In this document: positions 17,738 to 26,966 of the stretch, in pieces | Numbering within the stretch: position 1 is the first letter of the stretch | Layout of the letters: each line of letters begins with the position of its first letter | NCBI GenBank assembly: GCA_046719715.1 | Contig: JBDNCJ010000008.1 | Coordinates: 5,860 to 69,859 of the forward strand | Length of the DNA stretch: 64,000 nucleotides | Direction of reading: 5' to 3' | Source: JANWWM01 sp046719715 | GTDB lineage: Bacteria; Bacteroidota; Chlorobiia; Chlorobiales; Thermochlorobacteraceae | Notes under the pieces: model-generated | Database searches by the model: none | Seen by the model: the letters and a program-made list of their open reading frames with translations, nothing else | Told to the model about the DNA's origin: nothing | Translations under genes and position numbers: made by a program

Positions 17738-19054
17738 ATGACGCAAAAGAAACCCTTGCCGCTACACACGCAAATTTTTATCGGCTTGTTCTTCGGGCTG
17801 ATAGCGGGACTTGCCGTTAATTTTTTTGCACCACAAAGTGAGACGGTCAAATGGATTGCATCGAACATTGCATATCCCATTGGGCAGATTTTTTTGCGAT
17901 TGATTTTCATGGTGATTATTCCGCTGATTTTTTCAGCGATTGTGTTGGGTGTGTCGGACTTGGGCGATGTGGGGCGCATTGGGCGCGTTGGGCTAAAAAC
18001 CTTGCTCTTCACGGTCGTCATTACGGGGCTTGGGGTGGTGATGGGAGTTGTGTTAGTCAATCTCTTCAAGCCGGGCGAAGGAATTTCGGAAGAGAGTCGG
18101 CAGGCGTTAATGTCGACGTTGCAAGGCAATCAAAAAGTTGGAACAATTCTTGAAAATGCACAGCAAACCAAATCCGCCGTTCAAACGCTTCTCGATTTCA
18201 TTCCGCGCAACCCGTTTGTTGATGCGACATTTGCCTTCGACCCAAGTTATCAAGGCGGCGGGCTTTTGGCGATGATGTTCTTCGCGCTCATCTTCGGAAT
18301 TGCCATGGCGCTTTGCGAGAAAGAGCGCACCGAGCCGCTCACGAAAGTCTTTCAAGGCTTGTATGACGTGGTGATGAAGATTATTGATTTTGCGATGCGC
18401 CTTGCGCCGTTTGGCGTTGCCGCGCTCATTTTTTCCGCCGCGTCTCAACTTGGATTTCAGATTATCGCAACACTGGGCATGTATGTTTTCGTTGTGATGC
18501 TCGCGCTCTCGATTCATCAGTTCATCACCTACGGGTTGATTCTGCAATTTTTTGTCAAGCGCAATCCGATTGAGTTTTTCAAGAACATTTGGGAAGTGAT
18601 TTTGACCGCATTCTCGACAAGTTCTTCAAATGCAACGTTGCCGACGGCGATTCGCGTAACAACGGAGCAACTGAAAATCAATCAAGACATTACAAATTTT
18701 GTCTTGACCGTCGGCTCAACGGCAAATCAAAACGGGACGGCACTTTACGAGGGTATTACGGTGCTGTTTTTGGCGCAGTTTTACGGCGTGGATTTATCGC
18801 TTGGGCAACAGGTGTCGGTGGTCCTGCTCTCGATTTTGGCGGGCGTTGGAACGGCGGGCGTTCCGGGCGGCTCACTTCCTCTGGTGGTGCTGGTGCTACA
18901 AACCATCGGCGTGCCTGCCGAAGGCATTGGCGTGATTTTAGGAGTGGATAGAGTGCTCGATATGAGCCGCACAGTCGTCAATGTGACGGGCGACATTACA
19001 CTTGCCGCATGGGTGGAATCGTCTGAACCACAAGAGGCAAAAACCGATACGTAA
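17738..19054 (+). CDS. Dicarboxylate/amino acid:cation symporter (DAACS family)
   Basis: A 438-residue inner-membrane symporter of the glutamate/aspartate/C4-dicarboxylate family. It shows eight or so hydrophobic segments, the Ser-rich hairpin 1 tip STSSSNATLP, the TM7 motif in the variant form NQNGTA (usual NMDGT), the hairpin 2 motif AGVPGG, and the TM8 stretch DMSRTVVNVTGD with substrate-contact residues. The Met/Asp to Gln/Asn change in the TM7 motif may alter cation coupling, but substrate and coupling ion are not readable. It is adjacent to folBK without functional relation. Confidence 0.9.
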   Translation: MTQKKPLPLHTQIFIGLFFGLIAGLAVNFFAPQSETVKWIASNIAYPIGQIFLRLIFMVIIPLIFSAIVLGVSDLGDVGRIGRVGLKTLLFTVVITGLGVVMGVVLVNLFKPGEGISEESRQALMSTLQGNQKVGTILENAQQTKSAVQTLLDFIPRNPFVDATFAFDPSYQGGGLLAMMFFALIFGIAMALCEKERTEPLTKVFQGLYDVVMKIIDFAMRLAPFGVAALIFSAASQLGFQIIATLGMYVFVVMLALSIHQFITYGLILQFFVKRNPIEFFKNIWEVILTAFSTSSSNATLPTAIRVTTEQLKINQDITNFVLTVGSTANQNGTALYEGITVLFLAQFYGVDLSLGQQVSVVLLSILAGVGTAGVPGGSLPLVVLVLQTIGVPAEGIGVILGVDRVLDMSRTVVNVTGDITLAAWVESSEPQEAKTDT

Positions 19055-19111
19055 TCTCTCGCGCAACGCCGTATCTTTACAAATTTTAATTCACAAAAGA
19101 GTTAGAGGTAA

Positions 19112-20026
19112 ATGTATAGACGTGTTCTCATTATCGGCGCAAACGGGCTTGTCGGACAGAAACTCACTGACATTTTCTCGCGCGACCGTAGTTTTGACTT
19201 GCTCATTTCTGCGCGTCAGAGCGAAGCCTACAACAAAGCGGCGAGTTTCGGCTATGTTCAACTCGATGCAATTCATCTGGCGGCGGTCAAAGAACTTGTC
19301 TGGAATTTTGCGCCCGAAGTCATTATCAATGCCGCCGCCTACACCGACGTCGACGGCTGTGAGCGTGAAAAAGAACTTTCGTGGAAAGCCAATGTAACGG
19401 CGGTTGAAAACCTTGTCGCCGCTTCGCGATTGGTGGGCGCGCGCGTCATTCACATCTCTACCGATTATGTCTTCGACGGCAAAGCCGGTCCATATGATGA
19501 AACCGCTACGCCGAATCCACTTTGTTACTATGGCAAAGAAAAACTCGCTTCCGAAAACGCAGTGCGGGCGTCGGGCGAAAATTGGGCGATTGTGCGGACG
19601 ATGGTTGTCTACGGCGTTGCGGAAAATGTGAAAAAAAATTTCGCGATTTGGCTTGCGCAGGAGTTAAAGAAGGGGAATAAGATCAATATCGTCAGCGACC
19701 AATTCGGCAATGCGACGCTTGCCGACGACCTCGCACACGGCATCTACGAACTTGTCCGCCAAAATAAGCGCGGACTTTATCACATTGCCGGGTCGGATAT
19801 TCTCTCGCGATTTGAATTCGCCCGAAAACTCGCTGATGAATTCGGCTACGATAAGTCGCTCATTCATCCGATTAAAACCGCCGAGCTCAATCAACTCGCC
19901 GTGCGTCCGCTTCAATCGGGGCTGATTACTTTGAAAGCGCAAGCGGAACTTGGAATAACCTTCCTTTCAAGTGACGAGTCGCTGAGAACATTCAAGCGGC
20001 AATTTTTGGAAAGCGCGTGGGCGTAG
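19112..20026 (+). CDS. RmlD-like dTDP-4-dehydrorhamnose reductase (NAD(P)-dependent SDR)
   Basis: An extended short-chain dehydrogenase of 304 residues resembling RmlD, which makes dTDP-L-rhamnose. The nucleotide-binding motif is IIGANGLVGQ (7-16). INAAAYTDVDGCE (~71-83) is the family's diagnostic segment. The catalytic STDYVFDG and YYGKEK (YxxxK) follow. The other rhamnose genes (rmlA, B, C) are not nearby, so a related sugar-nucleotide or other NAD(P)-linked substrate is possible. An AGAG stretch lies upstream of the ATG (GTTAGAGGTAA). Confidence 0.87.
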   Translation: MYRRVLIIGANGLVGQKLTDIFSRDRSFDLLISARQSEAYNKAASFGYVQLDAIHLAAVKELVWNFAPEVIINAAAYTDVDGCEREKELSWKANVTAVENLVAASRLVGARVIHISTDYVFDGKAGPYDETATPNPLCYYGKEKLASENAVRASGENWAIVRTMVVYGVAENVKKNFAIWLAQELKKGNKINIVSDQFGNATLADDLAHGIYELVRQNKRGLYHIAGSDILSRFEFARKLADEFGYDKSLIHPIKTAELNQLAVRPLQSGLITLKAQAELGITFLSSDESLRTFKRQFLESAWA

Positions 20027-20070
20027 GCATCTGAATTGATACGAGCGCACTTCAAAACGGCGGCATACGA

Positions 20071-20961
20071 ATGATTACCATTGACGGCAAATACAAAGTC
20101 TGGACAAAAAAGGTCGGACAAGGCGACATCAAACTTCTGCTTCTGCACGGCGGTCCTGCCATGACGCACGAATACTTCGAGTGCTTTGAAAGCATTTCCA
20201 AAGAGGCTGGAATCGAGATTTATCTCTACGACCAACTCGGCTCCTATTACTCCGACCAACCCAATGATGATAACCTCTGGACTACCGAACGCTTCGTCGA
20301 AGAAGTCGAACAAGCTCGACAAGCCTTAGGCTTAAACAAGGATAATTTCTACCTCTTGGGGCACTCTTGGGGCGGCATTTTAGCAATAGAATATGCACTG
20401 AAATATCAACAGCACTTGAAAGGATTGATTATCTCAAACATGATGGCGAGCATTCCCGATTACGAGAAATACAACGGCGTGCTTCGCAGCAAGATGCGCC
20501 CATCGCTCATCGATTCACTGACGAAGTTTGAAGAAAAAGGGGACTTCAAAAATCCGATTTATACCCAACTCGTTGAAAAAGAATACTATTCAAAACACGT
20601 GCTCCGATTGGCAGAGTATCCTGAACCGGTTGCTCGCAGTTTCAAACATCTCAACGAGCATATCTATGTGCTCATGCAAGGACCAAGCGAGTTCAAGGTC
20701 GGCGGGCGATTACTGAAATGGGATAGAAAAGCCGATTTGAAAAACATCGCCGTTCCGACGCTCGCGATTGGCGCAGAGCACGATACCATGAACCCCAAAG
20801 ACATGGAAGCAATCAGCAAAGCGGTGCAGAACGGACGATACCTGCACTGTCCAAACGGTAGCCACATGGCAATGTGGGACGACCAAGCGCATTACTTTCC
20901 CGGCGTGATTAACTTTCTTTATGATGTTCACTACGGACGCTTTCCAGAAAAGAAAAAATAG
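20071..20961 (+). CDS. Prolyl aminopeptidase-like alpha/beta hydrolase
   Basis: A 296-residue alpha/beta-hydrolase of the proline iminopeptidase (peptidase S33) family, which releases N-terminal proline from peptides. It has the family oxyanion motif LLLHGGPAMTH (22-33) and the nucleophile elbow GHSWGG with S99. The rest of the triad is visible at D238 (GAEHD) and H265 (NGSH). No signal peptide is seen, so it is cytoplasmic. It ends ~25 bases before the cobalamin riboswitch and is unlikely to belong to the B12 locus. Confidence 0.88.
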   Translation: MITIDGKYKVWTKKVGQGDIKLLLLHGGPAMTHEYFECFESISKEAGIEIYLYDQLGSYYSDQPNDDNLWTTERFVEEVEQARQALGLNKDNFYLLGHSWGGILAIEYALKYQQHLKGLIISNMMASIPDYEKYNGVLRSKMRPSLIDSLTKFEEKGDFKNPIYTQLVEKEYYSKHVLRLAEYPEPVARSFKHLNEHIYVLMQGPSEFKVGGRLLKWDRKADLKNIAVPTLAIGAEHDTMNPKDMEAISKAVQNGRYLHCPNGSHMAMWDDQAHYFPGVINFLYDVHYGRFPEKKK

Positions 20962-20986
20962 CATAACTTCGCTCTGAACATTGAGG

Positions 20987-21157
20987 GCGTTTGGTGCCTT
21001 GCCTAACGCAAGGAGAATAGGGAATCGGGTGAAAATCCCGAACTGTGCCCGCAACTGTTATTCACCATCGACGGCTTCAAACCACTGACACGTTCGCCCG
21101 AACACGTTGGGAAGGTTGAAGCCATATCGGTGATAAGTCAGGAGACCTGCCAAACGC
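20987..21157 (+). promoter_or_regulatory. Cobalamin (B12) riboswitch
   Basis: Contains the conserved blocks in order: GGTGCC (20993-20998), then AGGGAA, GGTGAAAATCCCGAACTGTGCCCGC around 21030-21053, and the B12 box AGTCAGGAGACCTGCC (21136-21151). An 8-bp perfect P1 stem closes it: GCGTTTGG (20987-20994) pairs with CCAAACGC (21150-21157). It sits immediately upstream of the TonB receptor gene. By family knowledge, adenosylcobalamin binding would switch off the downstream uptake genes. No clear terminator hairpin is visible after it, so translational control is more likely. Confidence 0.96.
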
Positions 21158-21253
21158 ATTTTGCAACTAAAAGACGACGGGGTCATCGTCTGGCAACCTA
21201 TCACGTTTGTGGACTTCGCTTCCAATTTCGCTTGCTCGTTGTGCACGTGCGCC

Positions 21254-23266
21254 ATGATGCTCTTGGCATCGAACTGGCTTTTTTATGTGCAACCCGCATC
21301 GGCGCAATCGGCTGACACCACGCGCCCCAAAGAAGCACGTGCCGAAGAAATTCGTGTTGAGGATTCGCGGCTGATTACGCCGTCGACAGCACTCACCGCT
21401 TTCGAAACCCTCTCCAAAGCCGAGCTCGAGAAACTCAACGCCCTCACCATTGCCGACGCCGTCAAACAACTTCCAAGCGTGATGCTCAAAGACTACGGCG
21501 GCATCGGCGGATTAAAAACCATCTCCGTGCGCAGTCTCGGCGCAGAACATACCAGCGTTCAACTCGACGGCATTAAAATTTCCGACGCACAAACCGGACA
21601 AGTTGATTTAGGCAGATTCTCAATTCAAAATCTTGAACAACTCGAGCTCATTCAAGGCACATTGCCCGATGCGCTTTCGCCCGCCCGCGCCTACGCTTCT
21701 GCATCGGTGTTGAATCTCGTCTCTAAAATCGAATCGTTTCATCGCTCCAACGCGCAAGGCGAATGGCGATTGGGGTCGCAAGTCGGTTCATTCGGTCAGT
21801 TCAATCAATCGGGTTCGCTTTTTACAAAATTCTCATCGCAAGCCACACTCGGCGTTGATGTTGAGCGCATTACGGCAAACGGTGAATACACCTACGCTTT
21901 GCAAAACGGACGAGAAACGCTCACGCTCCGACGACGTAACACCGACTTTCACGCCCTTCGCGCAGAAACCGACCTCGCGCTCAACGTCTCTAATCAAACC
22001 TCGCTTTGGCTCAAAGCCTATCTTTACGATTCCGAGCGCGGGTTGCCAAACGCCGTTGCCATTCGCCCAAACCCTGATTTCATCGAAGTCTCGCGCCAAC
22101 GCCTTTACCTGCAAGATGCGTTTGCTCAAACAAGAGTTGTAACAAGCATAAGCGATAAACTCAAAGTCGCCTTCGGTGGAAAATTGGCTTACAACTTTTT
22201 GCGCTTTACTGAACCTGCAACCGACATACGCAATCCTGACACCGACGACCGCTACATTCAGCGAGAGTTTTACGCAACCGCGAGCGCGGCATATCGCTTG
22301 ACCGAACACACATCTCTAAGCCTCGCTTCCGACCTTGCCTTCAACACGCTGAACGCCTCGCTTTTCAACGCCGCACAGCCAACGCGATGGACTTCCGTGA
22401 CGGCGTTGGCACTCACGCATCAAGCCGGCGCCGTGTTGCTTGAAGGCAATCTGGCGACTACACTCGCTCGAGAAAGCACCACATTTGGAGCCGCTGTTCC
22501 GAATCGACAAGCCGCAACGCCTACGATAGCCATTGGCTATAAACCCTTTGCTGATGAAGGATTGCGCCTGCGCGCCTCATACCGAAACACGTTCCGACTG
22601 CCCACATTCAACGACCTGTATTACACGCGCGTTGGAAACAGTAACCTTCGTCCAGAATACGCGCGCCAATGGAATTTCGGCGTCGGTTATGAAAAAACAT
22701 CATCATCATTTTGGCAAGTCTTCGCGCTTCGCTTTGATGGATTTCGCAATGAGGTAACGGATAAAATTCTCGCCGTGCCGCGCGACGCCTTCAACTGGTC
22801 GATGCAGAACATCGGTGCAGTGGAAACGCTCGGCGTTGATGCGCATGCGGAATCCATCTTCCGAATTCTGAACGCAACTGTGTCGCTCATGGCTAACTAC
22901 ACGCGCCAAGAAGTGATTGATGTATCGCCCGCGTCGCTCACGCCAAACCAACAAATTCCATACACGCCCAAAGAACTTGGCTCTGCAATGGCAACGCTCG
23001 AACGCGGTCAATGGTCTCTTGGCTACGCACTCACTTACACGGGCTTTCGATTCACGTTGCCCGAAAACACAGCGCAAAATGTCTTACCTGCATTTTGGCT
23101 TAGCGACGTGAGTATTTCTGTTGGAATTCCATTGGGAAACTTTTCCATGAAGGTCAAAGCCGAAGTCAGCAATCTGTTTGATGCGCGCTACGAGGTCATT
23201 CAATTTTTTCCGATGCCCGGAAGAAACTATCGGCTATCACTCAATTTAACGCAGGAGTCAAAATGA
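21254..23266 (+). CDS. btuB: BtuB-like TonB-dependent cobalamin receptor
   Basis: Outer-membrane receptor for corrinoids, judged from the riboswitch directly upstream and the B12-type genes downstream. A secretion signal ends at PASAQS. The plug domain follows (LNALTIADAVKQLPSV, SVRSLGAEHTSVQLDGIKI), then a 22-strand-type barrel region with the terminal strand GRNYRLSLNL. The start is uncertain: ATG at 21254 is preferred because it gives a compact signal sequence, but the frame opens at TTG 21161 and GTG 21209, and none has a convincing Shine-Dalgarno. The stop overlaps the next ATG by 4 bases. ExbB/ExbD/TonB and BtuCDF are not in the window. Confidence 0.9.
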   Translation: MMLLASNWLFYVQPASAQSADTTRPKEARAEEIRVEDSRLITPSTALTAFETLSKAELEKLNALTIADAVKQLPSVMLKDYGGIGGLKTISVRSLGAEHTSVQLDGIKISDAQTGQVDLGRFSIQNLEQLELIQGTLPDALSPARAYASASVLNLVSKIESFHRSNAQGEWRLGSQVGSFGQFNQSGSLFTKFSSQATLGVDVERITANGEYTYALQNGRETLTLRRRNTDFHALRAETDLALNVSNQTSLWLKAYLYDSERGLPNAVAIRPNPDFIEVSRQRLYLQDAFAQTRVVTSISDKLKVAFGGKLAYNFLRFTEPATDIRNPDTDDRYIQREFYATASAAYRLTEHTSLSLASDLAFNTLNASLFNAAQPTRWTSVTALALTHQAGAVLLEGNLATTLARESTTFGAAVPNRQAATPTIAIGYKPFADEGLRLRASYRNTFRLPTFNDLYYTRVGNSNLRPEYARQWNFGVGYEKTSSSFWQVFALRFDGFRNEVTDKILAVPRDAFNWSMQNIGAVETLGVDAHAESIFRILNATVSLMANYTRQEVIDVSPASLTPNQQIPYTPKELGSAMATLERGQWSLGYALTYTGFRFTLPENTAQNVLPAFWLSDVSISVGIPLGNFSMKVKAEVSNLFDARYEVIQFFPMPGRNYRLSLNLTQESK

Positions 23267-24309
23267 AACGCGGGTTAAATTTCTTGTTGGGATTTTTGAT
23301 GCTTCTTTCTGCGTGCGTTGAGCCACCAACGAATCCGCCGCCAGACTTCACGCCAACAACATCGCGCGTTGCGCTCGTGCTCAACGAAGGGTTGTTTCAA
23401 CGCAATAATGCAACGCTCACCTTCTACGAGATTGATTCGAATCGTGCCTTCACAGACTTCTTCGAGCAAAAAGTCGGCAGAAGACTTGGCGACACGGGCA
23501 ACGATATGGCGCAATATGGCGGAAAGATTTACATCGTGGTCAATGTCAGTAGCACGATTGAAATTTTAGACGCTGGAACATTCAATTCCGTTGGGACGAT
23601 TCTGCTCTTCAATGGCACACAGCCTCGCCAGCCGCGCCACATCGCCTTTCATGGACGAAATGCCTTCGTCAGTTGCTACGATGGAACGGTCGCTGTGATT
23701 GATACCGCTTCGCTTTCAGTAACACGAAACATTCAAGTCGGCTCGTATCCCGAAGGCGTCGCGATTCAAAACGGCAAACTCTACGTCGCCAATTCAGGCG
23801 GACTCAATTTCCCCAATTACGACAGCACCGTTTCCATCATCGACCTTAACACGCTTACGGAAATTAAACGCCTCACGCTTCGAATCAATCCCACATCAGT
23901 CGCCGCCGACAATGACGGCAACGTGTATGTGATTTCAAATGGCAACTACACAAGCGTTCCTATGCGGCTCTTGGTCATTGACGCACAAGCCGACACGCTC
24001 AAAAAAATCTACGACTTCGATGCAAGCCGAATCGCCATTCACGACAGCCTTGCGTTCATCGGCTCAAACGGCGGCGTCAAACTGCTCAACCTCAAAAGCG
24101 ACCAAGTGATGAACTCGACTTTGATTGCGCCTTCAAACTTCCAAATCCTTTACAGCATCAGCATTGACGCGGCGCGGCGCGAACTCTACTGCGCCGATGC
24201 AAAGAACTACATCGTCAGCGGCGAAATGAAAGTCTTTGATTTCAATGGTCAGTTCAAACGCAGTTTTCAGACAGGTTTAATCCCGAGCAAAGCCGTCTTT
24301 GTTCGGTAA
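23263..24309 (+). CDS. BtuG-like beta-propeller surface lipoprotein
   Basis: A lipoprotein signal with lipobox LSAC (Cys18) leads into ~330 residues of YVTN/YncE-like beta-propeller repeats (for example GGKIYIVVN, NAFVSCYDGTVAVID, GKLYVANSG, GNVYVISNG). In Bacteroides, BtuG is a propeller lipoprotein encoded beside btuB that sits on the receptor and captures B12 with extreme affinity. The position here, overlapping btuB by 4 bases under a cobalamin riboswitch, makes this the likely counterpart. The assignment rests on architecture and context; I cannot score the similarity to BtuG. Confidence 0.82.
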   Translation: MKRGLNFLLGFLMLLSACVEPPTNPPPDFTPTTSRVALVLNEGLFQRNNATLTFYEIDSNRAFTDFFEQKVGRRLGDTGNDMAQYGGKIYIVVNVSSTIEILDAGTFNSVGTILLFNGTQPRQPRHIAFHGRNAFVSCYDGTVAVIDTASLSVTRNIQVGSYPEGVAIQNGKLYVANSGGLNFPNYDSTVSIIDLNTLTEIKRLTLRINPTSVAADNDGNVYVISNGNYTSVPMRLLVIDAQADTLKKIYDFDASRIAIHDSLAFIGSNGGVKLLNLKSDQVMNSTLIAPSNFQILYSISIDAARRELYCADAKNYIVSGEMKVFDFNGQFKRSFQTGLIPSKAVFVR

Positions 24310-24336
24310 TTCTACAACTCAAAACAGGAGAAAAAA

Positions 24337-25992
24337 ATGAACAAACTACTTCTGCTTCTCGTCGCGCTCTGCCTATTTAGCAAGGCGGGGCTCAACGCAC
24401 AGCCGCAAAAGGTGCTCTTCGCCATTCGCGGATTCAGCAATCAAGGCTTGACTTACATCAACCTTTCAACAGGAACGGTGGTCGATAGCCTTGCGCCGAT
24501 AGGTCCCGTATCAAATACAATTCTCGCCTTCAACAGCCGCCTATACGTCGTCAATTCGGGGCAATTTCCGAATGGCGCGAATGCGTCGATTCAACATGGA
24601 CGGTTGGCGAATTTCGTGGTCGGTGCCGCACCCATCAAAACCGAGCCAATTCCGACAAACCGCAATCCGTACTCCATCACGACGTTTTCAGTACCGACTA
24701 ATGAAACCTTCGGCGTCGTCTCGAACTTGCTCGATAGTTCCATCTCGCTCTATCGCATGAATGCACCGACCTTCAACGCGAATCAAGACACGATTCAATT
24801 TCTTCGCAAAATCAGTATTGGACGACGCGGACCAGAAGGCATGGTAGTGGTGCAAACGCTCACTGCGCCTAATGAAGCGCTTGTCTACATCGCTAACGCT
24901 TACAACCCTGAAACCTTCGACTACGATTCTGTGGTAACGGTTTGGAAATTTTACAATAGCGGTGCAAACGATAGTCTCCTCACGCGCATTCAGGTTCAAC
25001 TCAATCCGCAAGATGTGGTCAGAGACCGTAATGGGCGCTTGCATGTGGTTTGCACAGGCAATTTCGGCTTCGGCTCGCCTGCTCTGTTCGGAAAAATTTC
25101 GGTGATTAATCCTTTGACGAACAATGTGGTGGCAACGATTGATGTTGGTGGTTCGCCTTCGAGTGTTGTGTTTAACTCGCAGAACATCGGCATTTTGAGC
25201 GGCGGATTTGTCAGCAATCGGTTGATACGATACAATGCCAACACCTTCGATACGATTGCGACGCCGTTCATTCAAGGGGGCAGTCTGGCGCTGATTGGCG
25301 ACACGCTCATCGTCGGGCGAAACGGCAGAATCACGCTCTACAATGCGCTCACGCTCGATAGCCTTTTGCAATTCAATCTCACGGCCGGCGCACCATATAG
25401 CGGCATTACAGCATTTACCGTTGATGCTGGCGCGCTTCCCGTCGAACTCATCGCGTTCAGAGGAGAAAAAACAACTGACGGCGTTCTGCTCTCGTGGAAA
25501 ACCGCATCAGAACACAATAATGCGGGCTTCGAAGTGCAACGCAAATCGCAAGGCGCAGACTGGAACACACTCGGCTTTGTGCGCGGCAATGGCACAACGA
25601 CCAACGCGCAATCCTACTCGTTCTTGGATAAATCCGCATCGGGCAAAGTGCAATACCGCTTGAAGCAAATAGACCTTGACGGACAAGTCGAATACTCCAC
25701 TGTGATTGAAGTCGATGCTGGCTTGCCGAAGCAATTTGCGCTCGAGCAAAATTATCCGAATCCGTTTAATCCAACGACGCTCATCACTTATCAACTGCCT
25801 GTGGCAAGCGAGGTCTCGCTGAAAATTTACGACGCGCTCGGCAGAGAAGTCGCAACGCTGGTGAATGGTCGACAAGAGGCAGGGCTTTACAATCAGACGT
25901 TCAATGCGGCGACCCTTTCAAGCGGCATCTACTTTTACCGCTTGCAAGCAGGAAACTTCACCGCAACAAAGAAAATGATGTTGGTCAAATGA
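24337..25992 (+). CDS. T9SS-exported beta-propeller protein of the B12 locus
   Basis: A 551-residue secreted protein. The signal peptide ends near LNAQPQ. Residues ~25-370 form a propeller like that of the preceding lipoprotein (VYIANAYNP, LHVVCTGNFG, VVATIDVGGSPSSVVF). Residues ~375-460 form a beta-sandwich region of the type ..LSWKTASEHNNAGFEVQRK. Residues ~468-551 are a type A T9SS sorting domain (NYPNPFNPTTLITYQL ... SGIYFYRLQAG). It is therefore exported across the outer membrane rather than lipid-anchored. A good Shine-Dalgarno (CAGGAG) precedes the ATG. It looks like a paralogue of the BtuG-like gene with a different anchor. Confidence 0.83.
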   Translation: MNKLLLLLVALCLFSKAGLNAQPQKVLFAIRGFSNQGLTYINLSTGTVVDSLAPIGPVSNTILAFNSRLYVVNSGQFPNGANASIQHGRLANFVVGAAPIKTEPIPTNRNPYSITTFSVPTNETFGVVSNLLDSSISLYRMNAPTFNANQDTIQFLRKISIGRRGPEGMVVVQTLTAPNEALVYIANAYNPETFDYDSVVTVWKFYNSGANDSLLTRIQVQLNPQDVVRDRNGRLHVVCTGNFGFGSPALFGKISVINPLTNNVVATIDVGGSPSSVVFNSQNIGILSGGFVSNRLIRYNANTFDTIATPFIQGGSLALIGDTLIVGRNGRITLYNALTLDSLLQFNLTAGAPYSGITAFTVDAGALPVELIAFRGEKTTDGVLLSWKTASEHNNAGFEVQRKSQGADWNTLGFVRGNGTTTNAQSYSFLDKSASGKVQYRLKQIDLDGQVEYSTVIEVDAGLPKQFALEQNYPNPFNPTTLITYQLPVASEVSLKIYDALGREVATLVNGRQEAGLYNQTFNAATLSSGIYFYRLQAGNFTATKKMMLVK

Positions 25993-26966
25993 GAAGGGGA
26001 AATATTCAGCGCGGGGCAACTGTCTGCCTCGCGCTTTTGGTTATGGCGTTCAATGCCAAAGCGCAGTTTGCTGACAGCGTCGTGAGCGTCAGTTTTGGAC
26101 CGAACTTCAATGTCGGTTATGGTTCTGACAATCCGAATTTTCCGCAGTGCGTTTTAGGTCTGCCCGATTCCACTGCACGACCGTGTGCGCCAGCATTTTC
26201 GCCGACCGAACTGCTCTCGCTCGGCAGAGGCGGAAGCATTACGCTTTACTTTCGCCGACCGATTATTGACCAGCCCGGTGCAGATTTCACCGTGTTCGAA
26301 AATCCGTTTTACTTGGCGTGCGACACCAACCGCGTCTTCGCAGAAACGGGCATCGTGAGCGTGAGCAAAGACGGCATCACCTTTGTCGAATTTCCATTTG
26401 AAGTCATTGATTCGTTGTCGATTCAATCACCGAGACGCTATCGCGGACTTGCGGGGGTAACGCCGACCAATGGCGCGGTCAGTCCATTGCTTCCGGGCTC
26501 ACCGAATCAAGGGAGAAGCGGCGGCGATTCTTTCGACCTTGCCGATGTCGGACTTGATACAGTTTATTTTGTGCGCATTACCGACGCCGCCGATAGAGTC
26601 AATGACGGCGGACCGATTGCCGATTCCTTCGACCTCGATGCTGTGGTTGCCATTCATCAAGCCACGCTTGCCACGCCCACGCAACGTGAGAAGCCCAACA
26701 CATTCACGCTATTTCAAAACTATCCGAATCCTTTTAATCCAAGCACGACAATCACGTACGAATTAGCAATAGCGGGCAACGTACGCCTTGAACTTTTCGA
26801 TACACAGGGCAAAAAAATCATCACCTTGCTTGAGCAGTGGCAACGTGCAGGCAGTTATTCTTACACGCTTTCAGCGGCGCAGTGGTCGCTATCATCGGGC
26901 GCATATTTCTACCGACTCACTGCTGGCGGAGTTTCTCAAACCAAATCCATGCTATTTATTAAGTAA
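25989..26966 (+). CDS. T9SS-exported surface protein of the B12 locus, unknown function
   Basis: A 325-residue secreted protein with a signal peptide ending at AKAQF. The central domain (~25-225) has motifs SLGRGGSITLYF, GADFTVFENPFY, VSVSKDGITF and DSFDLADVGLDTVYFVRITD. It ends with a type A T9SS sorting domain from ~240 (NYPNPFNPSTTITYEL). I recall comparable secreted proteins beside cobalamin genes in other phyla, but cannot name a family with certainty. A surface corrinoid-binding or receptor-accessory role is inferred from position only. It overlaps the previous gene by 4 bases, and its stop TAA shares one base with the cobO start. Confidence 0.75.
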   Translation: MRRGNIQRGATVCLALLVMAFNAKAQFADSVVSVSFGPNFNVGYGSDNPNFPQCVLGLPDSTARPCAPAFSPTELLSLGRGGSITLYFRRPIIDQPGADFTVFENPFYLACDTNRVFAETGIVSVSKDGITFVEFPFEVIDSLSIQSPRRYRGLAGVTPTNGAVSPLLPGSPNQGRSGGDSFDLADVGLDTVYFVRITDAADRVNDGGPIADSFDLDAVVAIHQATLATPTQREKPNTFTLFQNYPNPFNPSTTITYELAIAGNVRLELFDTQGKKIITLLEQWQRAGSYSYTLSAAQWSLSSGAYFYRLTAGGVSQTKSMLFIK

